DNA of 64,000 bases from Stemphylium vesicarium (lineage: Eukaryota; Ascomycota; Dothideomycetes; Pleosporales; Pleosporaceae). Position 1 is the first letter of the stretch; each line of letters begins with the position of its first letter. Shown piece after piece: positions 1 to 11,465 of this stretch. Below the pieces are notes generated by a model. The model was not told where the DNA came from, searched no databases, and saw nothing but the letters and a program-made list of their open reading frames with translations. A program made the translations under genes and the position numbers. The stretch covers positions 62,001 through 126,000 of the forward strand of contig QXCR01000039.1 in the NCBI GenBank assembly GCA_004380135.1. The letters run 5' to 3'.

Positions 1-1435
1 TACTTGTGGATTTGCCCTGCGGTCATACGGTTGACGGCCGCGAGGTTCTGAAAGTTGTCTCCTTTCTTTCCGATGAAAGCTTCCTCGATCGGCTTTCCCA
101 AGTTGTTGAATGGTATCGGCATTCCCAGCAAGAGTGAAAGAGTTGGGACCAAATCAATCTGGCCGACTGGTCGTATGTGAGCGTTATGTGGAGGAGTGAC
201 GTATGAAGGGTCACTCCGTCCGAAGACGCCCTTCTTTGAGTACATCCACAAAGCGGCCTGAATCTCATCATCCGACTCTCCTCCATGATCTCCCTTTGCA
301 TCCATGCCATGGTCGCCCATGACTACTAGCAGAGTATCATCATCGATCTCCTGGATCATTCTGCGGAAGACGTCGTCCATCTGGTTTAGCTTCGCGGTCA
401 TAGCAGGGTGGTCGGGGCCGTAGCGGTGGCCAGCATGGTCGACACCAAGGTAGTGGCCAAAGATGACATCCCACTTGCTTGCATTTTCAGCCTTCAGGAG
501 TGGGAAAATGTGCTCTGTTACGCCGTTGTCTACCGTGTGCAAATCCCAGACGTTGAAGGAGTCGTATGCGTGTGTAAGGTTCGGCTCGAAATAGTCGGCG
601 AAAAGAGCGTGCCATGTGTCGTCTCCCAGATGCACCATTTTCTTGCTTGCATTCTTCAGCTGGGCAACAAGGTTGTCTTCGTGTATCGCCTGGCCTGCGA
701 AGTTGCTTCCGACATCGATGAAGGTGGGCAGCGTTCCTGTTGTGAGACCCTTCAATCTCTGCATTGTTGCTGTCGGTGGGTCTGCAATGAAAGGGAGCAG
801 GAAAGCGTTTTCTGGATGGTTTTTCGCCGTCTCGTAGAGGACTGGGAACGCATTGTGGAAATGGCGCGGGGCGACTGGAGGAGCTTCGGACGGGTTCGCG
901 GCAGCGACAGCCAGATCGGTGGGTTCGAATTGCGCTTCAAAGGGGACAGTGAAATCGTATCTCAACGCGTCGACAATGATGACAACTGCCTTGTCGAATG
1001 TCTTTGGATGCCAGCATCCCTTCTCGGGATTGCCAGTAGTGTAAGAGTTCGCTGCGTCGATGGGAGGCACCGCGCATTCCGACTTGTGGTCAAGTACCAA
1101 ACGCGTAAGAAGGAAGCCGCTGGTGAATAGATATATGCCAAGGACATGAAGTACACTGGCAGCTGTTAGCGATGTTCCACGTTCGTGTCTTCCAGCATCA
1201 ACGGAGGTAGACCGAGTCAGACTTACAAGATGAAGGAGAAGAAGGCGACGAGAATACCGTGTGAAGCTTTGAAGTGCACCTGACTGACTTTCTTCACTTT
1301 GTCTGGGTCATGGATGGTAGTTCGCGGAGCTTGTGCTGCTTGCTGTTGCGGTTGCTGCGTAGGCTGCTGAGCTCGAGAAGCGCCAGTCTGGCCGGTGATG
1401 TCGGACAGCGGAGTGAACACCTCGCGATTCGCCAT
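1..1435 (-). CDS. GPI13: GPI ethanolamine phosphate transferase 3 (PIG-O/Gpi13), N-terminal part, runs off the window
   Basis: This enzyme adds ethanolamine phosphate to the third mannose of the GPI precursor in the ER membrane. Two exons are visible: 1227-1435 and 1-1155 (continuing left), separated by a 71-nt intron with a GTAAGT donor. Joined, the reading is an N-terminal Gln-rich cytosolic tail, one membrane segment, then the alkaline-phosphatase-fold luminal domain. Visible motifs are KAVVIIVDALRYDF (metal and nucleophile region), FGHYLGVDHAGHRYGPDH, VVMGDHGMDAKGDHGGES and PIPFNNLGKPIEEAF. The wording GHYLGVDHAGHRYGP and the Asn-Asn-Leu-Gly loop fit PIG-O/Gpi13 better than Gpi7 or Mcd4. 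The catalytic half is intact; the C-terminal multi-membrane region lies outside the window. The start is the first ATG of the exon holding the membrane anchor. Confidence 0.9.
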
Positions 1436-2196
1436 GGCGATCGAGAAGAGCAGGCCAATTGGCTAAGGTTAGATGCCAATCGGGGATTCAACAGGATACG
1501 AATGGCTCAATGGGCCTCAAGGAGCGACAGAATCCATAGGAAGAAAGTTGATGCGGAGTTTACGGGAGTGAGGATCTGGCGCAAACATGCAAAAGTGGAT
1601 CATGGTAATGCCGAGCCCGTGCCGATGACACGCATCCGCCATCGAGGTGCGCGACCAAAGGCCTAGGGCTTGCTTATGTTTGCTTTTGCTTTTGCAAGGC
1701 TTGCTTAAGTATGGCGAACATGTATTGTGCGACGTTTTGCGATTGGGATGTAAAAGCGCGTCGCGTCGCACCCATCGCTGACCGCCTACAGATTTTGCAG
1801 AGCTTTGCATCTTTCACGGCAAGTGGCACAAATCGATCATGTTGACAAAGGATTGTATTGGCTCTCCTGCTGCTCGACACAGGCGCTTGAGAGTAGTGTG
1901 ATATCATACATTAATGAATAAGAGTTATTTAAGAGGTACGAAAACCTCGTTGAAGAGATGGCCAACTCATGAAGGGGTATACAGCAAAGTGGCCAGTCAA
2001 CTCCGAGAATGTACAAATATGGTGCCACCGCTGGCTGTTCAGGAGCTTCTGGGAGCTTCAGAGAAGCTGACATTCAGCGCGGTATAGCCGTCATCAGGAA
2101 TAAGTCGGTCGTAGCCAATTGGCTGAGGAGCCCGGGCTGCCAGACCTTTTCGAAGCGATGGCCTGACCGGGTATTGTCGTTGGGTTTAGATTGCGA

Positions 2197-2721
2197 TTAT
2201 GAGTAGTATTTGTCGTCCTTCTCCTTTAGCCCGCCCATGCGATCCAAGTCAAGCGAGTCGAAGCGATCATCTCCATCTTGCTGATAGGCTGGCAGGTCCT
2301 CGTGCAGAGGTTCCAGCCCAACACTGTGGTCACCAACGCGAACGACAACTACGCGGCCCGATTGCTGCTTTCCAGACTCGTCGACCTCGTCTGGGAATGT
2401 GATGCGGATTTCAGGTACCGGACTGGTGGGGCTGTCCATGAGGGTGTCCTTTTCCGAGTAGGTGATGACGGATTCGCGGCCCTTGTAAGGCATCGCAGTG
2501 ATGGTCAGGCGGTTGAGATTTGATTGGCGCTTCTCGTGCACGGCAAGTTCCGGGTCAGTCTCGGCCTGTTTCCTTGATCGGCGAATGTTACGTAGGAAGA
2601 GCAGGCCGGCTATGCATAGTATTGAGAGAAAGACTAGCATGACGAGTGACACGAGGAGCGCAAGGTGGGTGGAGCTGAGGCTGTCGTCCTCGTCGCGCTT
2701 GATAAGGTTGATGTTCATCAT
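2197..2721 (-). CDS. single-pass membrane protein of unknown function
   Basis: A 174-residue, single-exon protein. Residues about 19-44 form one strong hydrophobic segment (THLALLVSLVMLVFLSILC and onward), followed by a basic stop-transfer stretch (RNIRRSRKQ), which predicts a short outside N-terminus and a cytosolic tail. The tail has ordered-looking blocks: LTITAMPYKGRESVITYSE, SPVPEIRITFPDE and RVVVVRVGDHSVGLEPLHED, then an acidic end. I do not recognise a named domain. The composed, non-repetitive tail suggests a conserved ascomycete protein rather than a chance frame. It starts with two adjacent ATG codons; the first is used here. It lies head-to-tail with GPI13, about 760 bp upstream of it. 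Confidence 0.72.
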   Translation of the reverse strand: MMNINLIKRDEDDSLSSTHLALLVSLVMLVFLSILCIAGLLFLRNIRRSRKQAETDPELAVHEKRQSNLNRLTITAMPYKGRESVITYSEKDTLMDSPTSPVPEIRITFPDEVDESGKQQSGRVVVVRVGDHSVGLEPLHEDLPAYQQDGDDRFDSLDLDRMGGLKEKDDKYYS

Positions 2722-5700
2722 TATGGTTGGTTTTTGAGGAGTAGTCGTTAAGGCGTATCGATGGCGTGCAGATAACTCTGGGTGTAATGGTAATGATTAA
2801 TGAGTGTAATTGCTATCCGCATGTTAGCATCCATGGCCGATCGCGTGCTGCTGGTCGCTGGGTGTTGTTGACAAAATCCGGAGATATTGGGCGGGATCTG
2901 ACGGGAATACGAGCGGGAAGTAGCGGGTACGCACCTGATAGAGCACCGTCGGTTCGCCAGTATGTAGATAGGTAACGAGAGACACAAGATGGGAAAGAAC
3001 GTAAGGCGAATATCGCTGAAAGAGTGAAGCGATGATTCCGCAAGGGAAGAATGAATGAACAATGGGCGAGACCGTAGGAGAGGTGGGCAAGGAGGTCGAA
3101 GCAAGAGGGACTCAACGTTATTTTGATGGCGCAGGGAAAATGCGCCTTGCATTCCCCAATGCAGGTACAAATTCGCAGGCGGCCAATCAGCGCATGGACT
3201 GACGCGCGCACTCTGCAGCTAGTCGAGAAGGGAGACGGACCCGCGCGAGATGGTCCTAGTCGAGAGACTCCCGTTCTTATTTTGGCACCGTCTGCACCAA
3301 TGGTTTGCTCCGCAACACCACGTAAAAGGAGGGCGCACAAAGCCGCCGCGTTACGAAGCTGCGAACTCCTCCGGGCTGATCAGCTGAAGGAAAAACGAAG
3401 CCGCGGTAAACGAAACAGCATCAACAACAACAGCAGGAACAATAAACGGATCGCGGCTTGTGGAGTAACCTTTGACAGTGCAAGGGGCGGTAATAACGAA
3501 TGACGGGGGTAGGATTTAGCCAAAGGTCGAGACTCTGCACGGTCAACGGCGAGTGGATCGTGGGCCAGCACGTACTCGTCCTGCTGGTCGGTTGAGGAGA
3601 AGTCCCCAGACTTTGTACTGGACGCCAGACTGGATGTTGTGTTAAGCTCATTGGCGACGAGACATTGTGCGTTTGAGACTGCCCATAACGACAACGGCGT
3701 GGAGAGAGTTGACGTTGATGGTTGAGACGAACGTCTGGCGCATACTGTGGAGCGATAGAGGGTGATCCCTGGGCGATAGCACGCACCACAGCAACGCGCG
3801 TATGGAACGCAAGATTAACAGACGTCACAGACGATCTGGCGCAAGGAGCACCATGTGGTGATGGAACTGGAGCCACCTCAGGCCCGTCTCCCCCCCCCTT
3901 CGCTCGACAAAGCCTCTAAGCAACCCTTCATCTCTGTGAGTTTGGATGGGGCCTTTTCGCTCCACATGCTGTCGCATTCCTCAGCAGCATGCGACTGATA
4001 CCTGAATCTTACGGATCAAGTCCAGCCGGCACTTGGCAACTCCACTCGGCTGAAGTCTCCTTCGTTAAACATCTCATCGCCGGGCCCTGTGTTTGAGGCT
4101 TCGGGACGTTTGATGCCTCTTCGCTCCCTGACGCCAAGTGTGTGCCTTGTGAGGGTGCGACACTCTGACTCCTGAGGCCGTCGCGTGTCAGGCTTCCAGA
4201 AGACGTTCGACTTGTTGCTTGCATCCTGGTGTAGAGGGCTGTCTGTCCAAAGACAAAGCAGTTTTGCTGTGCGCAGGTGATACAAAGATACCCCGGTTTC
4301 ATGAAGCCGGAGTCAAGATGACATTCTTTGGCTTTGTGGTGATGGTGACGCTTGGTCGGTGGCTTGTTTGTGCCACACTCTTAGGCCATGGTGAAAGGCG
4401 GTGTGTGTGAATGCGAGCCATGTCCGATACGAACCATAATTGGACCCCGAGCAGCAACTCGTGCGGACGAGCGGGGTCTTCATCCACTACATCACGTACC
4501 TACCAGTCGCAGCCAGTTTGTTCTCTTGCCAAAGTGCCAGCACAGCACAGATGTGAACACACGGTGGAGACGTAGGTGGCTCAGTGGACGCCTCGCATCC
4601 AGCTTGCAGCCTCGCAGCGCAAACCCGCAGCTAGGAGGCGTTATATTGCAGGGACCATGGTCAGCGAGAGCAATCGATGGATGACCCCAAGTCACGAGCC
4701 CGAAAAGGCTTTTCTCCAGTCGTCGAACCCACCGCGAGTGCGACAGTGGCCTCGGTGCAGCTGCCGTGCCTCGACGCAGTCACTTTGGATGGGTTTGCAA
4801 GAGTGGTGCGAGTCGATCCAGGCTCTGCTGCTTCGTGGGCCGCATGCAGCTCGACAGAAGGTGTCTTTGTCCCGACTAGTGCTGCATCCGGCTCCAAGTT
4901 AGCAGAGGTTCACGACGGCGACACATGGTGGGCGCGGGTTGGCCAGGCCATGTACAGTCCCGAGGGCAAACATGCAAAATGTCCAAGCATGGACGGGCCC
5001 TAACGAGCATGGTGGACGTGCCGGCGGGGTGGTGGTGAAACACGTCGGCCTGTACATAATGCTCAACGTCTCCTGTCCATGCGAGGGGAGTGTCTCAGGC
5101 TGCCATAACGACAGCTCGCATCACAGAAGATCGGCCGGATTGCGTTGCCGCATCGTCCCTGACTCGCTCTTGGCACACGCGAGCGCATTGCAGCCGGTGG
5201 TCACAAAGAACAAGAGGACACCAGCTACCGTGTTCTTATGAAAATCACGTCGTCGCCTGCCGTCGCCATTGCCATTGATTCTGCCATTCCGTCCAAGCCT
5301 CGCCTGCGACAAGCACCCGAAGATATCTAGGCGGCCCTCTCGGTGCAACCCTGACGATTAGCGTACCCCAGCTGGAAGCGGACGCCAAACTTAGCTGCCG
5401 ATCCTATCATTGCCAGGGCCCAGCAGTCGCATCTTCAGCAAAAAGACGTCTTCGCGCTCCACCGCCCGCGCAACCCTCACCTCGTCGCCTTCAGCCTCTG
5501 GTCACGCCTGTGCCGCTACCAAACTGCCACCTCTGCGAAACGCCCACACACCCACAGAACCGCGCAGCTCGCCCGCCCGTAGATATAAGACCCTTCTGCA
5601 TTCCACCGTCTCCGCCTTCCCGCCCTTGCATCCCCGCTACACTGGTTGTTGACCCTGATGCGTTCCCCGCCTGGCGCGCAACATCATTGCTTAGACATTC

Positions 5701-6122
5701 GCATGCACATTGGTTAGAAGAAGCGACGACCTGCACACATCAACCACAGTTCCCTCCATCGCCCGGCCCAAGGACCCAAGGACCCAAGAACCCCACGGCC
5801 ACACACGCACCCACATACGCCGACGCCGCCCACCACCGCTACCTCACTCCTCCCACCTCATCCTTTGTTCGCTGTCGCGACCTTGTACACACACATTCTT
5901 CGTATATCTCTGCTTAATCCCCCGATACGCCAGCTATAATAGAAGCGTTGGTACTGCCCTACCCCGGCACACGCCTACCCTGCCTGTGCTGACGTCTGAG
6001 CCTAGTCAAACCCTCGCCCACGAACGCACGCACACATAAGCCGCCCCGCGCAGCTTTAGCCTTCGCCCAAGAGCACTGTACTATACCACCGTACTTAATA
6101 CCGTCTCGCTCCACCTGTGTAC
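2722..6122. other. 3.4 kb non-coding interval upstream of the Puf3 gene
   Basis: I see no credible gene here. Open frames up to about 150 codons occur on both strands, but they overlap each other, lack splice-linked partners and are compositionally random. The last 700 bp (5400-6120) is strongly pyrimidine/CA-rich, as expected for a fungal promoter and long 5' leader. It holds several ATGs that could be upstream ORFs of the Puf3 transcript. Confidence 0.6.
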
Positions 6123-9081
6123 ATGAAACCCTCTGCCGGTGACCCTACTCGTAATATGGCAGCCATGGCCGGCAATGTGCGTACCATCTCCCCCGCGAAT
6201 AGCCACGTCTATGCTAACCCAGAATCCAGAATCGACCGCGCGACTATGCCAACAGTGTCCTCCTAAACGGCACCGAACCCGAACGTCCACCGCACTCGAA
6301 CGCGTGGGGAAACAGCATCTGGAATGCCCCAATTGGCGGATTTGCATTGGGCTCCACGGGTAGAGACAACGCGCGCCCTCGAGGTATGCCACTGCAGACA
6401 CCGCTGAGACGGCCGCCAACAGGACTAACACGTGCATAGACAACGCTCCCTTCTCCGGCGCCCCAACAAGCCTCTCCGAGGCCAAAACAGGATCCAGCTC
6501 TCTCGTTGCCAACTCTGAGACAGAATGGAGACCAAGCGTAAGACCAGCTTGGGGCGAGAGCCCATCTGGAAGCATACCACAAGCCAGGAGCTCTGCTGTC
6601 TCACCCTCAAGGAAGCGATCAATTGCACATGCCCCACCAGCTCAGTCGTATGTCGACAGTACCCCGCCAGCCCCGTTCGCTGCATCCAGAGGTTCCCTCT
6701 CCAAACCCATGAAGCCCTTCCCAGAGCCTGTTCCCTCCAGCTTCTCCTCGCGCCAGATCGACACCCTCAACACCGGCTTCACAAACTTCGGCTTTGGCCA
6801 GTCTGACATCACTACTCACCGGCCCGACACCGGTGTTACATCATGGCCAGACAACGGATCAGTGCACTCCCCCAGCGATGATCGCCGGAGTATAGCCAAT
6901 TCGGACCACTTTACCTCTTCGAGTGGAGCCCCTTCTCGAAGCGGAAGCCTACCGCCATCGCGACACGGCGCCGAGCCAGCACAGTTCAACCAGGGCATGG
7001 ACGCCTTCTCAAGGTTCTCACAACCTCCTCGTCAGGGATCGTCCTTTTCTCTCACCAACGGTCGTGGGTACCCAGAGCGAAGCGGGTCAATCCAAAGCGA
7101 GTCATTCCACACCCTTGGTAGGCTTAATTACGAACCGGAACAAGAGCCACGCATGGCACCACATCGGGCGTCTTTCAGCGCAAACCCTGCCTTCATACCT
7201 GGAGACGAGCTTAACGAGGCGCTGAATGGCCACCCTTATCTGCCGACGTCTTCTAGAGCAGATGATAGCAGCTACAGAAATGCGGGCTCTTACACCCCCG
7301 ACAACTTCTCCACTGCTCAGCTCAACAACCAACATGCTCAGCTACGATCGCTCCAGTTCGACAACAGTCGGAGTGCACCGAACGGCACCGGTGTTCGTCA
7401 AAGTCCACTCTACTCCCACATGAGCACGCCGCCTGCCTACGACCGCCTCAACCCTTACAGCAGCGAGCACAATTTGGCCCATCCGAACAGCGTTGCCCAG
7501 CTTCAGAACAAGCTAGTCGGCTTCCAGCTTGCACAGCAGGAGAGGCGCAGCTACATCTCCCCAAGCCAACTTCACCAACAGCCGTATCAACACATCTTCT
7601 CTAATGCCCCGATGCAGAACCCTTACACATACCAGTATGCTATGTCTAATGGTATGCCTCTGTCTGCTATACCTCAGCACATGGGTCAAATGATGCCTGT
7701 GCAGCAGCAACCACCCAGGGGCCCTCGCGAGCAGCAGGTTGGCGATGGTCTGGGCGCCATGAGTCCTGAGTTAGCAAACTTCAAGAGAGAACAGAAGCAA
7801 AGCAAGCGATGGGAATTGAACGACATCAAAGATCATGTGGTCGAGTTTGCTGGGGATCAGCACGGCTCGAGGTTCATCCAGCAAAAGCTCGAAACCGCCA
7901 ACAGTGAAGTCAAGGAGAGCGTCTTCAGGGAACTCGAAGAAAATGCGCTCCAGTTGATGCAGGATGTTTTCGGCAACTACGTCATTCAAAAGTTCTTCGA
8001 GCACGGTGACCAAACCCAGAAGAAGATTCTCGTTGGCAAGATGAAAGGCCATGTCTTGGAGCTCGCGAACCAGATGTACGCCTGCAGAGTTGTTCAAAAG
8101 GTAAGTTTGTCTGGATCGCAACCGTTGGATAAAAGCTAACAGGGCCAGGCTTTGGAGCACGCCCTCACTGAGCAGCAAGCGTCGATGGTCAAGGAGCTCG
8201 AGAAGGACGTCCTCAAAACCGTCAAAGACCAGAATGGGAATCACGTCATCCAGAAAGTCATCGACCGTGTCCCGATGCAGCACATCCAGAAGATTGTCGA
8301 AGCATTCCGAGGTAACGTGGGCGTGCTGTCGATAAACTCATACGGCTGCCGTGTCATTCAACGACTATTGGAAAAGGTTCAGGAACCACAGCGCAGGTTC
8401 ATCCTAACGGAGCTTCATGCGGAGGGACCCAAACTCATCACCGACCAGTATGGAAACTATGTTACCCAGCACGTCATCGAGCATGGCCTCCCCGAGGATC
8501 GAGCCAAGATCGTCTCTTTGATCAAGGCGCAATTCTTGCTATTCTCAAAGCACAAGTTTGCTAGCAACGTTGTCGAGAGATGTTTGATCTGCGGCGACGA
8601 CGCGCAACGCCGCGAGCTTGTATCTGTTGTCCTCTCGAAGAACGATCGTGGCGAGACCAACGTCATGAACCTGCTCAGAGATGGATACGGCAACTATGTC
8701 ATCCAGAAGCTTCTGGACACACTCACCCGGGACGATTACGAGATGTTTGTTCAGGCACTCAAGCCTGAGCTTGAAAAGGCTAAGAGGGTCATTCCCGGCA
8801 AACAATGCGTTTCGGTAAGCTAAGCTCGAGAATGCACTTCGTTGTTATCATTTATTTACATCTTCAAGGTTGAAAAGAAGATGTTCCGCTATGATCGCAT
8901 CGATTCACCGACTATGCCCACGCCCGCCCTCAGCAGCTCCGCTCACTCGCCACAGAGCAGCTCGCACCCAAGCACCAATGCCTCCACTACAGATGAGCCT
9001 GTCTCTAACGGTTCTCTCGGTGGTAAGACTAGCACCATCAATGCCACCGGGGGCATTAGCATCGCAAACACCGACTCTTAG
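6123..9081 (+). CDS. PUF3: Pumilio/Puf3-type RNA-binding protein
   Basis: Five exons: 6123-6176, 6230-6383, 6440-8100, 8149-8814 and 8869-9081, giving 915 residues. Introns are 48-56 nt; the first three carry CTAAC branch sites. The N-terminal ~500 residues are disordered and Ser/Pro/Gln-rich. The C-terminal PUF domain (about 515-850) has eight repeats with RNA-facing triplets, in order: SR-Q (GSRFIQQ), NY-Q (GNYVIQK), CR-Q (ACRVVQK), NH-Q (GNHVIQK), CR-Q (GCRVIQR), NY-Q (GNYVTQH), SN-E (ASNVVER), NY-Q (GNYVIQK). This is the same set as human PUM1 and yeast Puf3, so by the known PUF code it should bind UGUA-N-AUA elements in mRNA 3' UTRs and promote decay or repression. The start is the first in-frame ATG; ATGs at codons 12 and 15 are alternatives. 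A Ser/Thr tail of about 60 residues follows the PUF domain. Confidence 0.93.
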
Positions 9082-10689
9082 AGTCGCTTGTTCTCGATTA
9101 GCACTCAGTATCATACTCTTGTGAACCGCACCGACAGCTTCTGTCACATTTCGTTTTATCCATTATTCGCTTTCGGCCATAGGTTGGCAGATCTGCATTT
9201 CAATGTCCATATACCATACTACCCCCTTTCCATTGTTACATATATTTTTCACTCCCGTCATCGCATCCTTTCGGGGTCTCGGCACGCCGGTGTTTGTCAA
9301 TGGGTACATGCATCACATTTCTTCTTTCATTTCTTCCACATCATCGAACAAAAAGAGCAAGGAGTTTTAATAGGGCCAACCGCCACCACCACCATTTTTA
9401 GTCTCGTTTGTCGCTTTGCTTATGCATAATGTACTACTCATGAGCGGCGCCACGCCACTATGGATTTTGGGGCGCGGGTGCTTTTCACTAGATGGGAATA
9501 CCTGGTCAGGATACCATGGGTGCGGGCGCTACGTAGATGCACGGCTATGGGAATATGGATGCATGAGCAGATGAGATGAGATGAGATGGAATACAACGCA
9601 GCGCGTGAATACATTGAATGTCATATTTACACACGACTGTTTTCGTGTTCTTTTTTCCGGTGAATTAAGTGGTGCAACGATGCACACCCACTTTGCTTGC
9701 CCGCACATTCGAATCGAGATGATCTTCACCACGACCCCTGCATCTACTCTGCCGGCGATCCGCAATGCACATCACCATGTTTACTTCTTGCAGCGCTATC
9801 ACTAGTTCCCGGACCCTTCGGCCTGAAAAAGCACCGTGGTCGCGTGAGCGGATCTGCAAAGGAAGAAGCAACTGCATGCAAATCCCGGGCCCTCGGATCT
9901 GTTGTTTCAAGGCCCCTTTCTTTTTTCCTCCCCTCAGACTCGGGTCAGAAATATATCTCCCTAGCGTGCTGATTTTGTTTTCGCTCCTCTAGCAGTTTGC
10001 TTTTCTGTCGTGCTTTGTCAGTGGGGTGGAGGCGCGTGAAACGTGGTTGTTATACTCCCCGAGGTTCGAAACGAAACGAAACACTGTGAAGCGAAGCGAA
10101 TTGAAACAGGTGGAGGGGTGGAGCCGAGGTAAGTGTCGGGTCGGAGTTTTGAGGCAGGATCTGCGAGGGTGGAAGAATGGTGTTCGCGTGACCACCAAAG
10201 GTGTTGCTGTCTTGGAGGCGGAGGAAAAAGAGGAATGGGAGTATACGAGAGACATTAGGAGCGCTTCAGGAAGATTAACAGGGAGTTCTTGTGCTAGAGA
10301 GATGGAGTGAGACTTCATCTTTGCTTGGTTCCTTGCACACTTTGCATCAACTTCGTGCGTATTTCAACATACAGTGCTGACCAGTGATAATGGAAGTAAT
10401 GAGACGCGACTCACGCGAGGATCGACGGCATCTACCCAAGTACGCTGTTGACGAATGCAAATAGTCAAACTCAACTCATAAGTAAATTAAACTACAGCCG
10501 TTCTAAAACTAGGGAGTAGAGAACCGTATTCTATAGTTGGCTTGGTCAAATCGCCCCGTAATACGCAATTTCTTCAGCTTCTCTAGGTCGCCTTCAAGAA
10601 AGCCTTGTTTGGGGGTTGCGTTGCTCTCACTATCCGGACTGCAGGTGTGGCTGAGACGCGTCGGCCGAGTTTAAGTTCGAATGAACAGA
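9082..10689. other. intergenic, Puf3 3' flank
   Basis: Holds the AT/pyrimidine-rich Puf3 3' UTR. No TGTA-N-ATA motif was found in its first 400 bp, so there is no sign of Puf3 self-control here. Beyond it I see no gene; a 94-codon plus frame at 10026-10310 is rejected as random. Confidence 0.5.
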
Positions 10690-11174
10690 CCTAAGATTCG
10701 AGCATCCACTTCTTCTCGAGGGTCGAAGATAAGCTTGCGTAAGGCGTCTCAGGGGGAGCGAATATGAGCTCGGATACTGGTTTCGTTCTCAATAACGACT
10801 TTTTTATCACTGGTTTCCAGAGGTTGTCGAGGAAACTGCTTGACATGGATGTGATCAACGCATCTAAATCTCGACGGATGGGATTTGGATCAATTGTTGA
10901 TTCTTTTCCATAGCACCGTTCCGCACACAGCGCGCCAGCTTGAGCTGACTAGGGCAAGGCTGTTCAAGTCGAACCATGGTAGGTTTATATCCGTTAGCAC
11001 TATTGACATTGACAAACAGGGGTGACTTACGAAAGCGCATATCGCACATTGAAACTCTGTTGGAAGATGTCGAGTGTAGTCTTGTCTTCTGTTGTTACAT
11101 GCCGATATGTTGACTATATTGTTCCTGTTCAATAGATTCCGGTGAGTTGAACCTGTGGTGCAGCGCATTATCAT
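10690..11174 (-). pseudogene. F-box protein relic
   Basis: On the minus strand an F-box-like start is readable in pieces. HLPTEFQCAICAF (ending near 11037) is followed by a GTAAGT donor and a CTAAC branch site. Then DLNSLALVSSSWRAVCGTVLW appears in a frame that no available AG acceptor joins correctly, and it meets a TGA stop shortly after (RINN-stop, near 10892). The spacing LPTE-x-x-CAI ... LALVS-x-x-W-x-x-V ... LW matches the intact F-box-like protein at 17366-18979 (LPTELKCAI ... ALSLVSKAWAEVVLPLMW). I read this as a decayed paralogue. Nothing recognisable remains of the C-terminal part. Boundaries are approximate. Confidence 0.42.
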
Positions 11175-11465
11175 GGTGTCACAGATTGAGTATCATGGAT
11201 CATTCGAGTTCAGAACTTGATTTGAGCTATTTGGAGAATTGATCCCGTGTCCTTCGCAACTAGATGCATGAAGTGGCATACACACACTGAAGCTGTTTGC
11301 ATTTGGCTGATCGATAGCAGATGGATACAGGTTCAGGATATACACCATGAAATCGTAGAGGGCTAGCTGGGTGCGGGAAATGATATCCGTACCATCATGA
11401 GATATACCAGCTTGCTTGGTTCTGAAGAAGATGACAGGGCCAAAAAACGGCAGCTCGAATGACGC

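Noticed and set aside
408..1130. 240-codon plus-strand open frame
   Set aside because: Antisense shadow of the GPI13 luminal domain, which has clear family motifs on the minus strand.
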